Assembly (NCBI GenBank): GCA_017625695.1
Contig: JAGAKI010000058.1
Coordinates: forward strand, 40,122 to 104,121
Direction: 5' to 3'
Length of the DNA stretch: 64,000 bases
Source: Clostridia bacterium
GTDB lineage: Bacteria; Bacillota; Clostridia; UMGS1840
In this document: positions 32,936 to 42,924 of the stretch, in pieces
Numbering within the stretch: the stretch's first letter is position 1
Layout: each line of letters begins with the position of its first letter
Translations under genes and position numbers: made by a program
Notes under the pieces: generated by a model
Told to the model about the DNA's origin: nothing
Database searches by the model: none
What the model saw: only the letters and a program-made list of their open reading frames with translations

Positions 32936-33361
32936 TTATGCGTTTGGAAAATGCAAGAGATTGATACCGTTTTCATCGGGAGTACGGTCGGTTTTGACAG
33001 AAGCTATTATCACCGTGATTTCTGCGGTGACACTTATGACGCAACGGCTTAAATGTCCGCCCAGCACCTGATTGTTCCCGTCTGCAACGGTAATATGCAG
33101 ATGATAATAGGGTTGTCCGTCTTTACAGGAAATATTCCCTGCAAGGGAGGTGATTTCCCTGTCACCGGTATAGGTATTCTGAAAAAAGGACTTTTTCTCC
33201 ATATCAAACAACCCAACGGTTACATCATTGGTGGCACCGATGCCGGATACAATCCCCGCCAAAATGTTTTCTTTCCGACAGAGCACATTCAGAGTTTCCA
33301 TAATTTCTTCCCCTTTCTCCAGCCTGAGAAAGAGGAAGTCTTCATTTCTTACGTATTCCAT
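32936..33361 (-). CDS. PPC domain (DUF296) protein
   Basis: 141 residues covering one complete PPC domain: FLFLRLEKGEEIMETLNVLCRKENILAGIVSGIGA at the start and the signature HLHITVADGNNQVLGGHL near residue 90. Bacterial stand-alone PPC proteins form trimers; their role is unsettled and DNA binding is assumed by analogy to plant AT-hook proteins, although no AT-hook is present here. It sits three bases after a lipoprotein gene and before the thioesterase gene, in one run. Confidence 0.85.
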   Translation of the reverse strand: MEYVRNEDFLFLRLEKGEEIMETLNVLCRKENILAGIVSGIGATNDVTVGLFDMEKKSFFQNTYTGDREITSLAGNISCKDGQPYYHLHITVADGNNQVLGGHLSRCVISVTAEITVIIASVKTDRTPDENGINLLHFPNA

Positions 33362-33364
33362 AAC

Positions 33365-33805
33365 TTAGTGCTGTACCGAAACGCTCTGTATCCGTTTGAT
33401 ACCGTTTTCATCCACGGTGTATTCCAAATCAATCAGGCTTCCTTCGGTGATACCCATTGCTTCCAGGTCGATATCAGAAGAAATCTGATAGGATTTTTCG
33501 GGTTTTCCGTCTTCGGGATTGGCTTCAATAATCACCATCAGATTGTTATCTGCCATACCGATATACATCCCTGTGGTTTTATAGGTTTCTCCTTCTTTGG
33601 AGGGTTCCTGGGTGGTATTTGCAGAAGGAATTCCGCTTCCTTCTTTGGGAGGTTCGGGCGTATCTGCGGGTTCATTTTCCAATCCCGCTTCCATACCGGA
33701 AGCAGGGGTGGGAACGGGGTCGGAATTGTTGTTATTGGTGGTGCCGCAAGCAGTTAAACAAGCAACTGCCAGCAATACTGCAAGAATTTTTAAATGTTTC
33801 ATCAT
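33365..33805 (-). CDS. Small lipoprotein of unknown function
   Basis: 146 residues (145 from the second ATG). A lipoprotein signal peptide with lipobox LTAC (Cys at about 20) is followed by an Asn/Pro/Glu-rich linker (about 21-75) and a compact C-terminal domain (about 78-146, MYIGMADNNLMVIIEANPEDGKPEKSYQIS) that I do not recognise. It should be anchored to the outer face of the membrane. It follows dnaE after 75 bp on the same strand. Confidence 0.8.
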   Translation of the reverse strand: MMKHLKILAVLLAVACLTACGTTNNNNSDPVPTPASGMEAGLENEPADTPEPPKEGSGIPSANTTQEPSKEGETYKTTGMYIGMADNNLMVIIEANPEDGKPEKSYQISSDIDLEAMGITEGSLIDLEYTVDENGIKRIQSVSVQH

Positions 33806-33880
33806 AGTAATCCTTCCTTTTTTTTAAGAGATTTATTATAAATATTTTTAACTTTTTTTAAAGCCGCTGAGGTTATTCTC

Positions 33881-36800
33881 TTAATCGGCAACCAGTTTCA
33901 CGTTGTTTTCTCCGAGCAGAGCATTCAGCTTGTCAAGCAGGATAGAATTTTCGCTGACCCAAAGCTCTTTGGGTGCCACAGTCAGCCGTTTTTCATTCTC
34001 AAAATATACATAGACAGGTGTTTCACCGGAAAAAAACTGTAGCAGCTTTTTTAGCTCTCCCATTTTGGGAGACTGGGGCGAATCCAGTCTCAGATAGAGT
34101 TTTAAGTAGGTGATATCAGTAGAAAAACGGTCTAATTTTGTCAGGATAAATTTTACCGTATCGTCAGATTCCAAGCTGAGTTTTCCCGTTGCCACCACGA
34201 TGTTATCTTCTAAAATAGCATCGGTATGCTTGTTATACATTTCGGGAAAGGCAATACAGCTGATACTGCCGGTCACATCCTCTAACTGGAAGAACCCCAT
34301 CCGTCTGCCGTCTTTGGTACGGCGGACGTCCAGATTGGTAATGACACCGATATAGGTCACCACCATTTCCCTGGAGCTGTCCTCCAAAAAGGCTTCTTTT
34401 GTGGCTACGACCGAATCTCCGCCCATGGAGCGGATTTTCTTCTCGAATTGCTCCAGGGGATGTCCCGAAACATATAATCCCAAAACCTCTTTTTCCATGG
34501 TCAGCTCCCGTGGCGTGGTTTTACGGGATTTTCTTTGGGAAGAAGCTTTGGGTTGCTGAGGCGCCGGTTCTGAACAAACAGCACCAAACAGATTGAGCTG
34601 TCCACTCACATTCTGATGCACCTCTCTGCCGTGGCGATCCATCAGCGGTTCGTACATCTCCAAAAGCTCCTCACGGGAGTCAAATTCATCAAAACAGCCT
34701 GCTTTGATGAGTGCTTCCACTGCCCGTTTGCTCAGTTGTTTTTGAAACAGCCGTTCGATAAAATCCTCCAGCGAGGTATAATCTCCGGCTCCTTGCCGTT
34801 CTTCCACGATGGCAGTCGCCAGTTGCTTGCCGATGCCCTTAATGGCGGTCAGTCCGAAAATAATCTGATTCTGTTTTACCGTAAAAACTTCTTTGCCCGA
34901 ATTGATGTGAGGCGGAAGCACCAAAATGCCCGCATCCCGTGCCGACTGAATATAGTAGGCAACCTTTTCGGTAAAGTTCATATAGGAAGAAATCAGTGCC
35001 GCATAGAATTCTGCCGGGTAGTACCGTTTGAGGTAAGCGGTCTGATATGCTACCACCGAATAGCAGGCGGCGTGAGATTTATTGAAGGCGTAGGATGCGA
35101 AATCTTCAATTTCGTCAAAAATGGAAACGGAAATTTCTTTTTGGATGCCGTTTGCCAGACAGCCTTCCACAAATTTTTCTTTTTCCCGAAGCAGAACATC
35201 GGCTTTTTTCTTGGAAATGGCACGACGGATTAAATCTGCCTGCCCCAAGCTGTAGCCGGCAAGCTTTCTGAAAATTTCCATCACCTGCTCCTGATACACA
35301 ATACAGCCGTAGGTCACGTTTAAAATGGGTTCCAGCTGCGGGCATTTGTAGTGTACCAGGTTGGGATTTTCTTTGTTTTTGATAAATTCGGGGATTTTCT
35401 TTGCCGGACCGGGACGGTAGAGGGAAATCGCTGCAATAATATCTTCAAAACTGCGGGGACGAAACTCCCGTAAAAAGTTTTTCATTCCCGAAGATTCCAG
35501 CTGAAATACCCCGTCGGTATCTCCCAAAGAAAGCAAATCGTATACCCCCGGATCGTCATATTCCATCGTGTGAAAATAAATCCGGCTTCCGGTATTTGCA
35601 AAAATCTGTTGTTGGGTATTTTCAATAACCGTCAGATTCCGAAGTCCCAAAAAGTCCATCTTGAGAAGTCCAAGGGATTCTAAATGTGCCATTTCAAACT
35701 GAGTGGCAGTTGCATCGGTAACGGTACATAAGGGAGCAAGATTCACTGCAGGTTCTCCGGTGATTAACACCCCTGCCGCATGAACGGTACAATGACGGAT
35801 ATGTCCCTCCAGTTTTTTGGAAATATCCACAAGCGTTCTGATTTCTTCGTCGGATTCATACATTTCCCGCAACCGGTTATCCTTACGGCTCATTGCCTCG
35901 TCTAAGGTAACATTGAACACCTTACATCGGGAAAGCTCCTTGGTAACCTCGTCGGCAACCGAATAGGAAATTCCCATCGCACGTGCCACATCCTTGACGG
36001 CGGCTTTTGCCTTCATGGTTCCAAAGGCGATAATCTGTGCCACCCGGTCAGCACCGTATTTGGAAATGACGTAATCAATCACTTCCTGACGGCGTTCGTT
36101 ACAAAAATCAATATCAATATCGGGCATACTCACCCGCTCTTTGTTTAAAAACCGTTCAAATACCAATCCGTAACGAATCGGGTCCACGGTCGTGATATTC
36201 AAACAATAGGCAACCAAACTTCCGGCAGCAGACCCTCTGCCGGGTCCTACAGGAATCCCTTGTTTTTTGGCATAACGGACAAAATCCCACACAATGAGGA
36301 AATAGTCGCAAAACCCCATTTCAATAATGGTGGAAAGTTCATAGTCCAGCCGTTGTTTCAGCTCATCGGTGACAGTTTCATATTTTGCCGTCAGCCCTAA
36401 ATTACAAAGATATCTGAGGTATTTTTCAGGTGTGGTATCCGCATCTACCGGATATTTTGGGAAACGGAATTTTCCGAATTCCACTTCCACATTGCACTTT
36501 CCGGCAATTTCTAAAGTCGTATCCAGAAGCTCTTTCGGAAAAAGCTCTGCCATTTCTTCATAAGATTTCAAGTAAAATTCCCGGGTTCCCATACGGATAC
36601 GGTCGGTGTCGGTCACCTGACGCTGCATCTGCACACAAAGCAGAATGTCCTGAATGTCGTGATCCTCCTGCCGGATATAATGCACGTCATTGGCACAAAC
36701 CGCCCTCACACCGATTTGATTGGCAATCTTCAAAAGAGTCGGTAATACCGTCCGCTCTTCGGGCAGATTGTGGTTATGTACCTCAATATAGTAATCCCCG

Positions 36801-37291
36801 GGAGCAAACAAATCACGGTATTCTTCCGCAGTCCGGATGGCTCCCGAAATATCTCCTGTCAGAATTTTCTGAGATAGCTCGCCCTGTAAGCACCCCGACA
36901 GGCAGATTAACCCTTCGGTGTGGGCGGCAAGCAGTTCTTTATCAATTCTCGGTTTATAGTAAAATCCATCCTGATAGCTTTTCGTGGAAAGACGGTACAG
37001 ATTCCGCAGTCCTTCTTCATTTTTGGCAAGTAACACCAGGTGATAATACCCCGGTACACTGCGGTCGGTTCGATGGGAAAGTGCCACATAAAATTCACAG
37101 CCGAGAATGGGCTTGATGCCCTGTGCCTTACACTCTTTATAGAATTCCATCACGCCGTACAACGCACCATGGTCGGTGATGGCAAGGGCAGACTGCCCTA
37201 AGCTTTTGGCATAAGAAACTAACTCACGGATACGGCATAACCCGTCCAGCAAGCTGTATTCGGTATGGGTATGCAAATGGCAAAAATCCAT
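33881..37291 (-). CDS. dnaE: DNA polymerase III subunit alpha (DnaE type)
   Basis: 1136 residues. An N-terminal PHP domain opens with CHLHTHTEYSLLDG. The polymerase palm holds the catalytic aspartates in MPDIDIDFCNERR near residue 395. Helix-hairpin-helix and an OB-fold (ITNLDVRRTKDGRRMGFFQLED near 1000) follow. No proofreading exonuclease insertion is present, as expected for DnaE versus PolC. It synthesises DNA at the replication fork. ATG at 37291 follows AGGGAG; a start at 37324 would overlap whiA more. whiA stops 17 bp upstream. Confidence 0.96.
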   Translation of the reverse strand: MDFCHLHTHTEYSLLDGLCRIRELVSYAKSLGQSALAITDHGALYGVMEFYKECKAQGIKPILGCEFYVALSHRTDRSVPGYYHLVLLAKNEEGLRNLYRLSTKSYQDGFYYKPRIDKELLAAHTEGLICLSGCLQGELSQKILTGDISGAIRTAEEYRDLFAPGDYYIEVHNHNLPEERTVLPTLLKIANQIGVRAVCANDVHYIRQEDHDIQDILLCVQMQRQVTDTDRIRMGTREFYLKSYEEMAELFPKELLDTTLEIAGKCNVEVEFGKFRFPKYPVDADTTPEKYLRYLCNLGLTAKYETVTDELKQRLDYELSTIIEMGFCDYFLIVWDFVRYAKKQGIPVGPGRGSAAGSLVAYCLNITTVDPIRYGLVFERFLNKERVSMPDIDIDFCNERRQEVIDYVISKYGADRVAQIIAFGTMKAKAAVKDVARAMGISYSVADEVTKELSRCKVFNVTLDEAMSRKDNRLREMYESDEEIRTLVDISKKLEGHIRHCTVHAAGVLITGEPAVNLAPLCTVTDATATQFEMAHLESLGLLKMDFLGLRNLTVIENTQQQIFANTGSRIYFHTMEYDDPGVYDLLSLGDTDGVFQLESSGMKNFLREFRPRSFEDIIAAISLYRPGPAKKIPEFIKNKENPNLVHYKCPQLEPILNVTYGCIVYQEQVMEIFRKLAGYSLGQADLIRRAISKKKADVLLREKEKFVEGCLANGIQKEISVSIFDEIEDFASYAFNKSHAACYSVVAYQTAYLKRYYPAEFYAALISSYMNFTEKVAYYIQSARDAGILVLPPHINSGKEVFTVKQNQIIFGLTAIKGIGKQLATAIVEERQGAGDYTSLEDFIERLFQKQLSKRAVEALIKAGCFDEFDSREELLEMYEPLMDRHGREVHQNVSGQLNLFGAVCSEPAPQQPKASSQRKSRKTTPRELTMEKEVLGLYVSGHPLEQFEKKIRSMGGDSVVATKEAFLEDSSREMVVTYIGVITNLDVRRTKDGRRMGFFQLEDVTGSISCIAFPEMYNKHTDAILEDNIVVATGKLSLESDDTVKFILTKLDRFSTDITYLKLYLRLDSPQSPKMGELKKLLQFFSGETPVYVYFENEKRLTVAPKELWVSENSILLDKLNALLGENNVKLVAD

Positions 37292-37307
37292 AGCCTTTCT
37301 CCCTTTG

Positions 37308-38222
37308 TTACAGTGTTTCGGCAATCTGAATCAATTTATTGAGTCTGTGATTGAGTCCGGATTTGGTAATCTTGGTTTCAGACACTTCGCACAATTCAGA
37401 TAATGACATGGTAGGATAACAAAGACGGAGCCTCATCGTTTCTTTTAACGCATCCGACAGAGTATCTGCCCTGGCGCTCTGCATAATTTTCTGAATTGCC
37501 TGCGTCTGCAGCAGTGCAGTATTGATGGTTTTGTTCTCATTGGCACTTTCGCAGTTCATTTGACGGTTGATTCCGTTTTTCAGTTCCTTTTCCATTTTGA
37601 TTTCGTGGTACTGAAACAATCCCCGTTTCACACCAATCATTCCCAAAAAGTCGCAAATCAGTTCATTGTTTTTCAGATACAACACATATTTGTTCTGACG
37701 GGTGATGGATTTTACCTCAATACCGATGTCTAAGAATATGCTCATCAAATCGGAAAATACCCGTTTTTTATGGGTCGAAATTTCCAGATGATAAGACTTT
37801 TTGGGACTGTTCACAAATCCGCTGACTAAAAACGCCGCCTGAAGCACCGCCCGTTTACAGCAGTCGTCGAGGGAAAAAGAGGGGGCAATACGGGACTGAA
37901 AAATGTTGGCTTTTTCAGACACCATTTTCAACTCGTTTTTTAAAATGTCTATGTTTTCCTTGCCGGAAACGGTTAAATAAATCTGTTTTCTGGTTTTGGA
38001 ACGGGTAGAGCGGATATCCGGCTCCAGTTCCAGTCCCAGGTGCTTTCTTGACAGAATGATAATCCGTCTGGCAATGGTGATATTTTCCGTTTTTAGGTGA
38101 ATTTCGTTTCGTTGTTCCTCGGAAAGCAATGCATAAAAGGTAGCCAGCATTGCCAATTCGCAACAGGCTTTGCGCGGAGTCTGTCCGCTTAATTCCCGTT
38201 TGATTTCTGCAGTAAAAGACAT
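37308..38222 (-). CDS. whiA: DNA-binding protein WhiA
   Basis: 304 residues. WhiA joins a LAGLIDADG-homing-endonuclease-like N-terminal fold (about 90-200, CCKRAVLQAAFLVSGFVNSPKKSYHLEI) with a C-terminal helix-turn-helix (about 255-304, MSLSELCEVSETKITKSGLNHRLNKLIQIAE). It regulates sporulation or cell-division genes in Gram-positive bacteria. In many Firmicutes whiA sits with yvcJ and yvcK; here it lies between murB and dnaE, as in some Clostridia. Confidence 0.95.
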   Translation of the reverse strand: MSFTAEIKRELSGQTPRKACCELAMLATFYALLSEEQRNEIHLKTENITIARRIIILSRKHLGLELEPDIRSTRSKTRKQIYLTVSGKENIDILKNELKMVSEKANIFQSRIAPSFSLDDCCKRAVLQAAFLVSGFVNSPKKSYHLEISTHKKRVFSDLMSIFLDIGIEVKSITRQNKYVLYLKNNELICDFLGMIGVKRGLFQYHEIKMEKELKNGINRQMNCESANENKTINTALLQTQAIQKIMQSARADTLSDALKETMRLRLCYPTMSLSELCEVSETKITKSGLNHRLNKLIQIAETL

Positions 38223-38248
38223 AGAATTCCTCCTTTCGGGGGGATAGC

Positions 38249-39169
38249 TTACAATTTCGCTTCGGGACAGTTGCGTTTGAAATAACGGACTTCCGCTTCC
38301 AGCGTAACACCAAATTCTTTTTGTACTCTCTCACGGACGGCAGCAATCAGGTTACATACATCTTCCGCCGTGGCATTTTTTCGGTTAATCACAAATCCGC
38401 AATGCTTTTCTGATACCTGAGCGTCACCCACAGAAAAACCCCGAAGTCCTGCGTCCTCGATCAGTTTTCCGGCAAAGTAACCTTCAGGACGCTTGAAGGT
38501 ACTGCCTGCATTAGGATATTCCAAGGGTTGTTTTTCGTTTCGTTTTTTTAGTAATTCCACAGTTTTTGCATGAATTTCATCCCGATTGGCAGGAGTTAGA
38601 TAAAACTTGCTTTCCAAAATCATCCAGTCGGGATGTTCGTGAAAAATACTGTACCGATAGGACAGATGATGTTCTTCGGCAGTCAGTTTTCGGATTTCGT
38701 TGGTTTCATCAAGGTATAAAGATTCCACCAAGGTATCTTTGATTTCACCGCCGTAGGCACCTGCATTCATATAAACGCCACCGCCCACAGTACCCGGAAT
38801 CCCCGACAGCTCAGCCAAACCGCCCAGGCTGTTTTCCTTGGCAGTCTCACAAAGAGCAGACAATCTTGCCCCTGCTCCGGCACAAATGTAATTTTCTTTA
38901 ACAGAAATTTCCTTTAATCCTGTGGTTTTTAACACGATACCGTCAATCCCCTCATCTGCCGCCAATACATTGGAGCCGTTGCCCAGGAGCGTGACACGGA
39001 GAGTTTCTTCTTTTGCAAATGCCAATATCTGTTTCACTTCTTCCACACTTTGTGGCATCACCATCCAATCACAAGGACCGCCGATTTTAAAGCTGGTGTG
39101 TCGTGACAGAGGTTCGTGTTCCAACACGCAGGAACAAAGAGTCTCTAATTTTTTGGTAATGGTTTTCAT
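38249..39169 (-). CDS. murB: UDP-N-acetylenolpyruvoylglucosamine reductase
   Basis: 306 residues, type II MurB. The FAD-binding segments are LLGNGSNVLAADEGIDGIVL, GLAELSGIPGTVGGGVYMNAGAYGGE and the C-terminal region with GSTFKRPEGYFAGKLIEDAGLRGF containing the active-site Ser/Lys area. It reduces UDP-GlcNAc-enolpyruvate to UDP-MurNAc with NADPH in the cytoplasm, an essential peptidoglycan step. It starts a run murB-whiA-dnaE. Confidence 0.96.
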   Translation of the reverse strand: MKTITKKLETLCSCVLEHEPLSRHTSFKIGGPCDWMVMPQSVEEVKQILAFAKEETLRVTLLGNGSNVLAADEGIDGIVLKTTGLKEISVKENYICAGAGARLSALCETAKENSLGGLAELSGIPGTVGGGVYMNAGAYGGEIKDTLVESLYLDETNEIRKLTAEEHHLSYRYSIFHEHPDWMILESKFYLTPANRDEIHAKTVELLKKRNEKQPLEYPNAGSTFKRPEGYFAGKLIEDAGLRGFSVGDAQVSEKHCGFVINRKNATAEDVCNLIAAVRERVQKEFGVTLEAEVRYFKRNCPEAKL

Positions 39170-39219
39170 AAAAAACTCCTTCCGGGGTTCTTTTTTGCAG
39201 TTGCTTTTGGGAAACTGCC

Positions 39220-40170
39220 TTATGAGTTCCAGAGCATCGCCGCACCTACAATGCCGGCATCATTGCCCATACTTGCAATTTTTAAATCAGGATGGCGAAC
39301 CGTTTCCCCGCCGTAGCATTTGGGATATACCAATTCTCTTAAGGGACGCAGCAGCGTGTCTCCTTCATTACACACACCGCCGCCTAAAATCACTGCATCG
39401 GGTGCCAGAGTGTTTATGATATTGGCAATTCCTTCAGACAAATAGTAAAGATATTGCTCCACCACTTCTTTTGCAACAGCATCTCCTTTGGCGAGTCCGA
39501 GAAAAGCTGTTTTTGCAGACACTTTTTTAAGGTCCGGCTGAATGGTGTTCAGTAAGCTTTCCGGATGTTTTTTCATCGCACGCACAGTGTCACGAATGAG
39601 CGCAGTTGCAGAAGAATAGGCTTCCCAACACCCTGTTCTGCCACAGCTGCACGCTTCGCCGCCTGCTTTTAACACCATATGTCCGATTTCTGCGGCAGAA
39701 CCATCCAGTCCGCCCCAAAGCTTACCTTTTAGAATGATACCGCCGCCAACACCGGTACCTAAGGTCACCATCACAATACTGTCGTAGTTCTTTCCGCTTC
39801 CATTCACAAATTCTCCCAACGCCGCACAGTTGGCATCGTTGGAAAGATACACGGGTTTTCCCAATGCTTTTCCAATCACAGCACCAATGGGAAATCCGTC
39901 CATATGCAGATTATTGGCATAGACAATGGTTCCTTTTTTTTCGTCCACGGTACCCGGAATTCCGATTCCTACCGCTTCCACCTGTTCTAAGGGAATTTCT
40001 GCATTTCTGCATATAAAACGGCATAAATCTATCATATCTTTGGCAATTTCCTCAGCCGGTCGTTGTCCCAGGGTTCTGACTGCATTTTTATAAAGAATGG
40101 TTCCTGTTTCGTCGGTAATTCCTGCTTTGATATTGGTTCCGCCCAAATCGATTCCCAAATAATACTTCAT
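39220..40170 (-). CDS. ROK family glucokinase
   Basis: 316 residues. The ATP-binding motif YLGIDLGGTNIKAGI is at the N-terminus, with VGIGIPGTVD and NDANCAALGE (catalytic Asp) in the middle. The ROK zinc motif follows as HMVLKAGGEACSCGRTGCWEAYSSA (His plus three Cys, about 155-180). It phosphorylates glucose with ATP. ATG at 40170 has GGAGG eight bases upstream. It is followed by murB after 50 bp, so cell-wall and sugar metabolism are linked only by position. Confidence 0.93.
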   Translation of the reverse strand: MKYYLGIDLGGTNIKAGITDETGTILYKNAVRTLGQRPAEEIAKDMIDLCRFICRNAEIPLEQVEAVGIGIPGTVDEKKGTIVYANNLHMDGFPIGAVIGKALGKPVYLSNDANCAALGEFVNGSGKNYDSIVMVTLGTGVGGGIILKGKLWGGLDGSAAEIGHMVLKAGGEACSCGRTGCWEAYSSATALIRDTVRAMKKHPESLLNTIQPDLKKVSAKTAFLGLAKGDAVAKEVVEQYLYYLSEGIANIINTLAPDAVILGGGVCNEGDTLLRPLRELVYPKCYGGETVRHPDLKIASMGNDAGIVGAAMLWNS

Positions 40171-40188
40171 GGTCAATTCCTCCGGATG

Positions 40189-40905
40189 TTAAAATTTTGT
40201 TTCGTCAAGATAAGCAAGAAAGCGTTCCAATGTTCCATTCACAATCAGTTCTTCCGGGAAATCCACTTCCCTGAGCATTTCAAACACCAATTTGTAATTT
40301 CCGATACAGCCGGAATAATGGGCATCGGAAGATACTGCTACCCGGGTTCCGTATTTTTTACAAAGACTTGCAACTTTGGTGCAAAGCGCTTTGGAGCCGG
40401 GACGGATGCCCTCTAAGGAATGGTTGTTAAGTTCAATAATTTTATTGTTTTCTTTTGCTTTTTTGACCACAGCCTCAAAATCGCAAAGGTAACTCTGCTG
40501 TCCCATATGACCAATGCAATGCACATAGGGATTTTCCAGCACCCGAAGGTATGTTTCGGTAATCTCTTCCATGGATGCTTTGGGAAGACAGGGGCCGTGA
40601 ATGGAGGCAATGACCCAGTCCAGCATTGCCAGGACGGTGTTGGGTAAATCCAGACCGCCTTTGTAATCAATAATATTCGCTTCGGCACCTTTCAAGAATC
40701 GGATGCCGTCAATTTCATCGGGTAAATATTTTAAGCAGGTAAAATGCACTTCGCCCGGTGCATCGGGAATCGCGGGTGCATGATTGGTCATACAAAGACC
40801 CCTCATTCCTGCATCCAGCGTGGCTTTGATGTTTTCCTGCAGGGTGGAATAGGCGTGCTTGCTCACAATGGTGTGGCTATGGGTTTCTACTTGAATCTGA
40901 TACAT
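40189..40905 (-). CDS. PHP domain phosphatase (YcdX type)
   Basis: 238 residues. The PHP metal motifs are present: VETHSHTIVSKHAYS at the N-terminus, MTNHAP near 40, EANI near 75, ASIHGP near 105, CIGHMGQ near 135 and SSDAHYSG near 200. YcdX-like enzymes use a trinuclear zinc site to hydrolyse phosphate esters; the substrate is unknown. The gene overlaps the end of rimO by 29 bp and is followed by the ROK kinase after 18 bp, so they are co-transcribed. Confidence 0.9.
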   Translation of the reverse strand: MYQIQVETHSHTIVSKHAYSTLQENIKATLDAGMRGLCMTNHAPAIPDAPGEVHFTCLKYLPDEIDGIRFLKGAEANIIDYKGGLDLPNTVLAMLDWVIASIHGPCLPKASMEEITETYLRVLENPYVHCIGHMGQQSYLCDFEAVVKKAKENNKIIELNNHSLEGIRPGSKALCTKVASLCKKYGTRVAVSSDAHYSGCIGNYKLVFEMLREVDFPEELIVNGTLERFLAYLDETKF

Positions 40906-42244
40906 TGTTTCCTCCCTGATCGTATGATTGTTTTGCAGTACCGGTCAAATCGTAGTGATCACAACCGGTAATTTCCACCGTGACATATTCTCCAATATCC
41001 ACAGGGAAATCTGCTTCAAAATAAACGGTACCATCTATTTCGGGGGAATCCATATAGGTTCTTCCGAAATAAATATGATTTACGGTATCAATCCCTTCCA
41101 CCAAAACGGTGTAGGATTTCCCGATTTTTTGCTTGTTTTTTTGCAGGGAAATCTGAGAAGACAACGCCATAATTTCATTGACACGGCGTGTTTTTTCTGC
41201 TTTTTTCAGTTTCCCGGTGATGCGGGCAGCACGGGTGCCCTCCTCGGTAGAATAGGCAAAGACGCCCAGACGGTCAAAATACCCCTGCTTTACAAAAGCG
41301 ACCAGTTCCTCATGCTCCTCCACCGTTTCCGAAGGGAAGCCGCTGATTAAGGAAGTTCGGATGGTAGCGTGAGGCATTTTAGACTTAATATTATGAAGTA
41401 AATTTAACAATTCTTTTTTGTTGGTACGACGGTTCATCAGTTTCAGAATCCGGTCGTTGCAATGCTGAATGGGGATATCAAAATAGGGCAGAATTTTTTT
41501 GGATTCTGCAATTTTACAAAGAAGCTCCTCTGTGACTGCATCCGGATACAGATAGTGAAGCCGGATCCAGCGGATTCCGTCAATTTTTTCGATCTCAGAA
41601 AGCAGCGGCACCAACCTCTTTTCCCCATACAAATCCATACCGTAGCGGGTGGTATCCTGAGCAATGACAATCACCTCGGTCACACCCTGCTCTGCCATTG
41701 CCTTGGCTTCTGCCACAACCGATTCCATCGGGCGACTTACATATTTCCCCCGGATTTTCGGAATGGCACAGTAAGAACAGCCATTGCTGCAGCCGTCTGC
41801 AATTTTTAAAAAGGCATAATAAAAGGGGGTGGTGAGAACCCTGTCTTTATAGTTTGGCTCTTTTTCTTGTGTTTTACAAAAGGAAGCGTATTTTTCTCCT
41901 GCCAATACTTTTTCCACAGCGGGAACGATATGATCCAGCTCGTGAATTCCCAAAACAGCATCCACTTCGGGGAAATTTTCTAAAATTTCCTCCTGATACC
42001 GCTGTGCCAGACATCCGGTTACCACTACTTTTTTGCCAAATGATACGGCATTTAAAATTTCAGAAATGGCTTCTTCCTTGGCAGCTTCAATAAAACCGCA
42101 GGTATTGATGATGATAACATCGCTTTTCTCTTCGGTATCTACCATCGTAAATCCGGCGTTCATCAGATTGGTCATCATAATTTCGCCGTCTACTTTATTT
42201 TTGGAACAGCCAAGTTGCACAAACAGCACGTTAGCTTTCATCAT
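40877..42244 (-). CDS. rimO: Ribosomal protein S12 methylthiotransferase RimO
   Basis: 455 residues. The N-terminal UPF0004 domain has the three cluster cysteines in LGCSKN, NTCGF and TGCLAQ. The radical-SAM core has CSNGCSYCAIP near 150, and a C-terminal TRAM domain ends the protein. RimO adds a methylthio group to an Asp of ribosomal protein S12 using two Fe-S clusters and SAM. ATG at 42244 follows GAGGAG at seven bases and overlaps the recX stop by 14 bp, showing translational coupling. The frame is open to 42307 without family similarity. Confidence 0.96.
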   Translation of the reverse strand: MMKANVLFVQLGCSKNKVDGEIMMTNLMNAGFTMVDTEEKSDVIIINTCGFIEAAKEEAISEILNAVSFGKKVVVTGCLAQRYQEEILENFPEVDAVLGIHELDHIVPAVEKVLAGEKYASFCKTQEKEPNYKDRVLTTPFYYAFLKIADGCSNGCSYCAIPKIRGKYVSRPMESVVAEAKAMAEQGVTEVIVIAQDTTRYGMDLYGEKRLVPLLSEIEKIDGIRWIRLHYLYPDAVTEELLCKIAESKKILPYFDIPIQHCNDRILKLMNRRTNKKELLNLLHNIKSKMPHATIRTSLISGFPSETVEEHEELVAFVKQGYFDRLGVFAYSTEEGTRAARITGKLKKAEKTRRVNEIMALSSQISLQKNKQKIGKSYTVLVEGIDTVNHIYFGRTYMDSPEIDGTVYFEADFPVDIGEYVTVEITGCDHYDLTGTAKQSYDQGGNNVSDSSRNP

Positions 42245-42857
42245 AATTAAACTCCTCATAGACTTCCTCCTCCCCGGAGAATTCCAGTTCCCTAAGACAG
42301 GCTGCAATCTCTCCGTAGCGAAAGCCTTTTCTCATCAGCCGGCTGATGATTTTTTTCGGTTCTGTCTGCGTATCGGACAGTTTTTTTACCAGTTCTTTTA
42401 AGACTTCCCTCTCCGCTTCTTCATTGTACTCATCACGGGAAAGGGAAATCCCTTTTTTCAAAAGGTCCTGACGGATTTTGTAATATCCCTGCTTGTGATA
42501 CAGCTGTCTGCTTCTTACAAAGTCTTTGGTAAATTCCTCGTCACAAATCAGTTTTTCTTCGGTCAGCCGGTTTATAATTTCTTCAATCACCGCATCGGGA
42601 ACTCCCCGGTCTGCCAGTTTGTTTTGCAGCTCACGGGAAGAATACCCCCGTCGGGACAGCAAATCCAGACAGTAGCCATACTGTTCGGGGAAGATACATT
42701 CCCGTTGAAATTCTTCCACCGAGTCCACCGCAATTTCTTCGGGTGTCCCAAGTCTCCGATAGGTGTAGCGGGAAATGGAAAACAAATATTCTTCTCCCGA
42801 AAACACCAAAAAACGGTTTTTATTTTTCACCCCGGGGCGAATGGTAAGTTTTATCAT
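42231..42857 (-). CDS. recX: Regulatory protein RecX
   Basis: 208 residues of three-helix repeats typical of RecX, with the conserved YCLDLLSRRGYSSRELQNKLADRG near residue 70 and KGFRYGEIAACLRE near the end. RecX binds RecA filaments and inhibits or modulates recombination. No recA is in this window. The coding end overlaps the rimO start. A 22-bp palindrome lies between it and the upstream LCP gene. Confidence 0.9.
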   Translation of the reverse strand: MIKLTIRPGVKNKNRFLVFSGEEYLFSISRYTYRRLGTPEEIAVDSVEEFQRECIFPEQYGYCLDLLSRRGYSSRELQNKLADRGVPDAVIEEIINRLTEEKLICDEEFTKDFVRSRQLYHKQGYYKIRQDLLKKGISLSRDEYNEEAEREVLKELVKKLSDTQTEPKKIISRLMRKGFRYGEIAACLRELEFSGEEEVYEEFNYDES

Positions 42858-42876
42858 AATAAACGAAAACCGGAAA

Positions 42877-42898
42877 GCAGAGTTTTATAAAACTCTGC
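42877..42898 (-). terminator. Perfect palindrome between LCP gene and recX
   Basis: GCAGAGTTTTATAAAACTCTGC, followed on the minus strand by TTTCC. A weak terminator or attenuation point that may separate the ior-LCP unit from recX-rimO. Confidence 0.55.
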
Positions 42899-42924
42899 CT
42901 CCCTGTTCTCTTGTCTCCTATTTT

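Noticed and set aside
32923..32976. ATG at 32976 as start of the thioesterase
   Set aside because: A strong AAGGAGG lies downstream at suitable spacing for TTG at 32922, and the extra 18 residues overlap the PPC gene and are not family-like.
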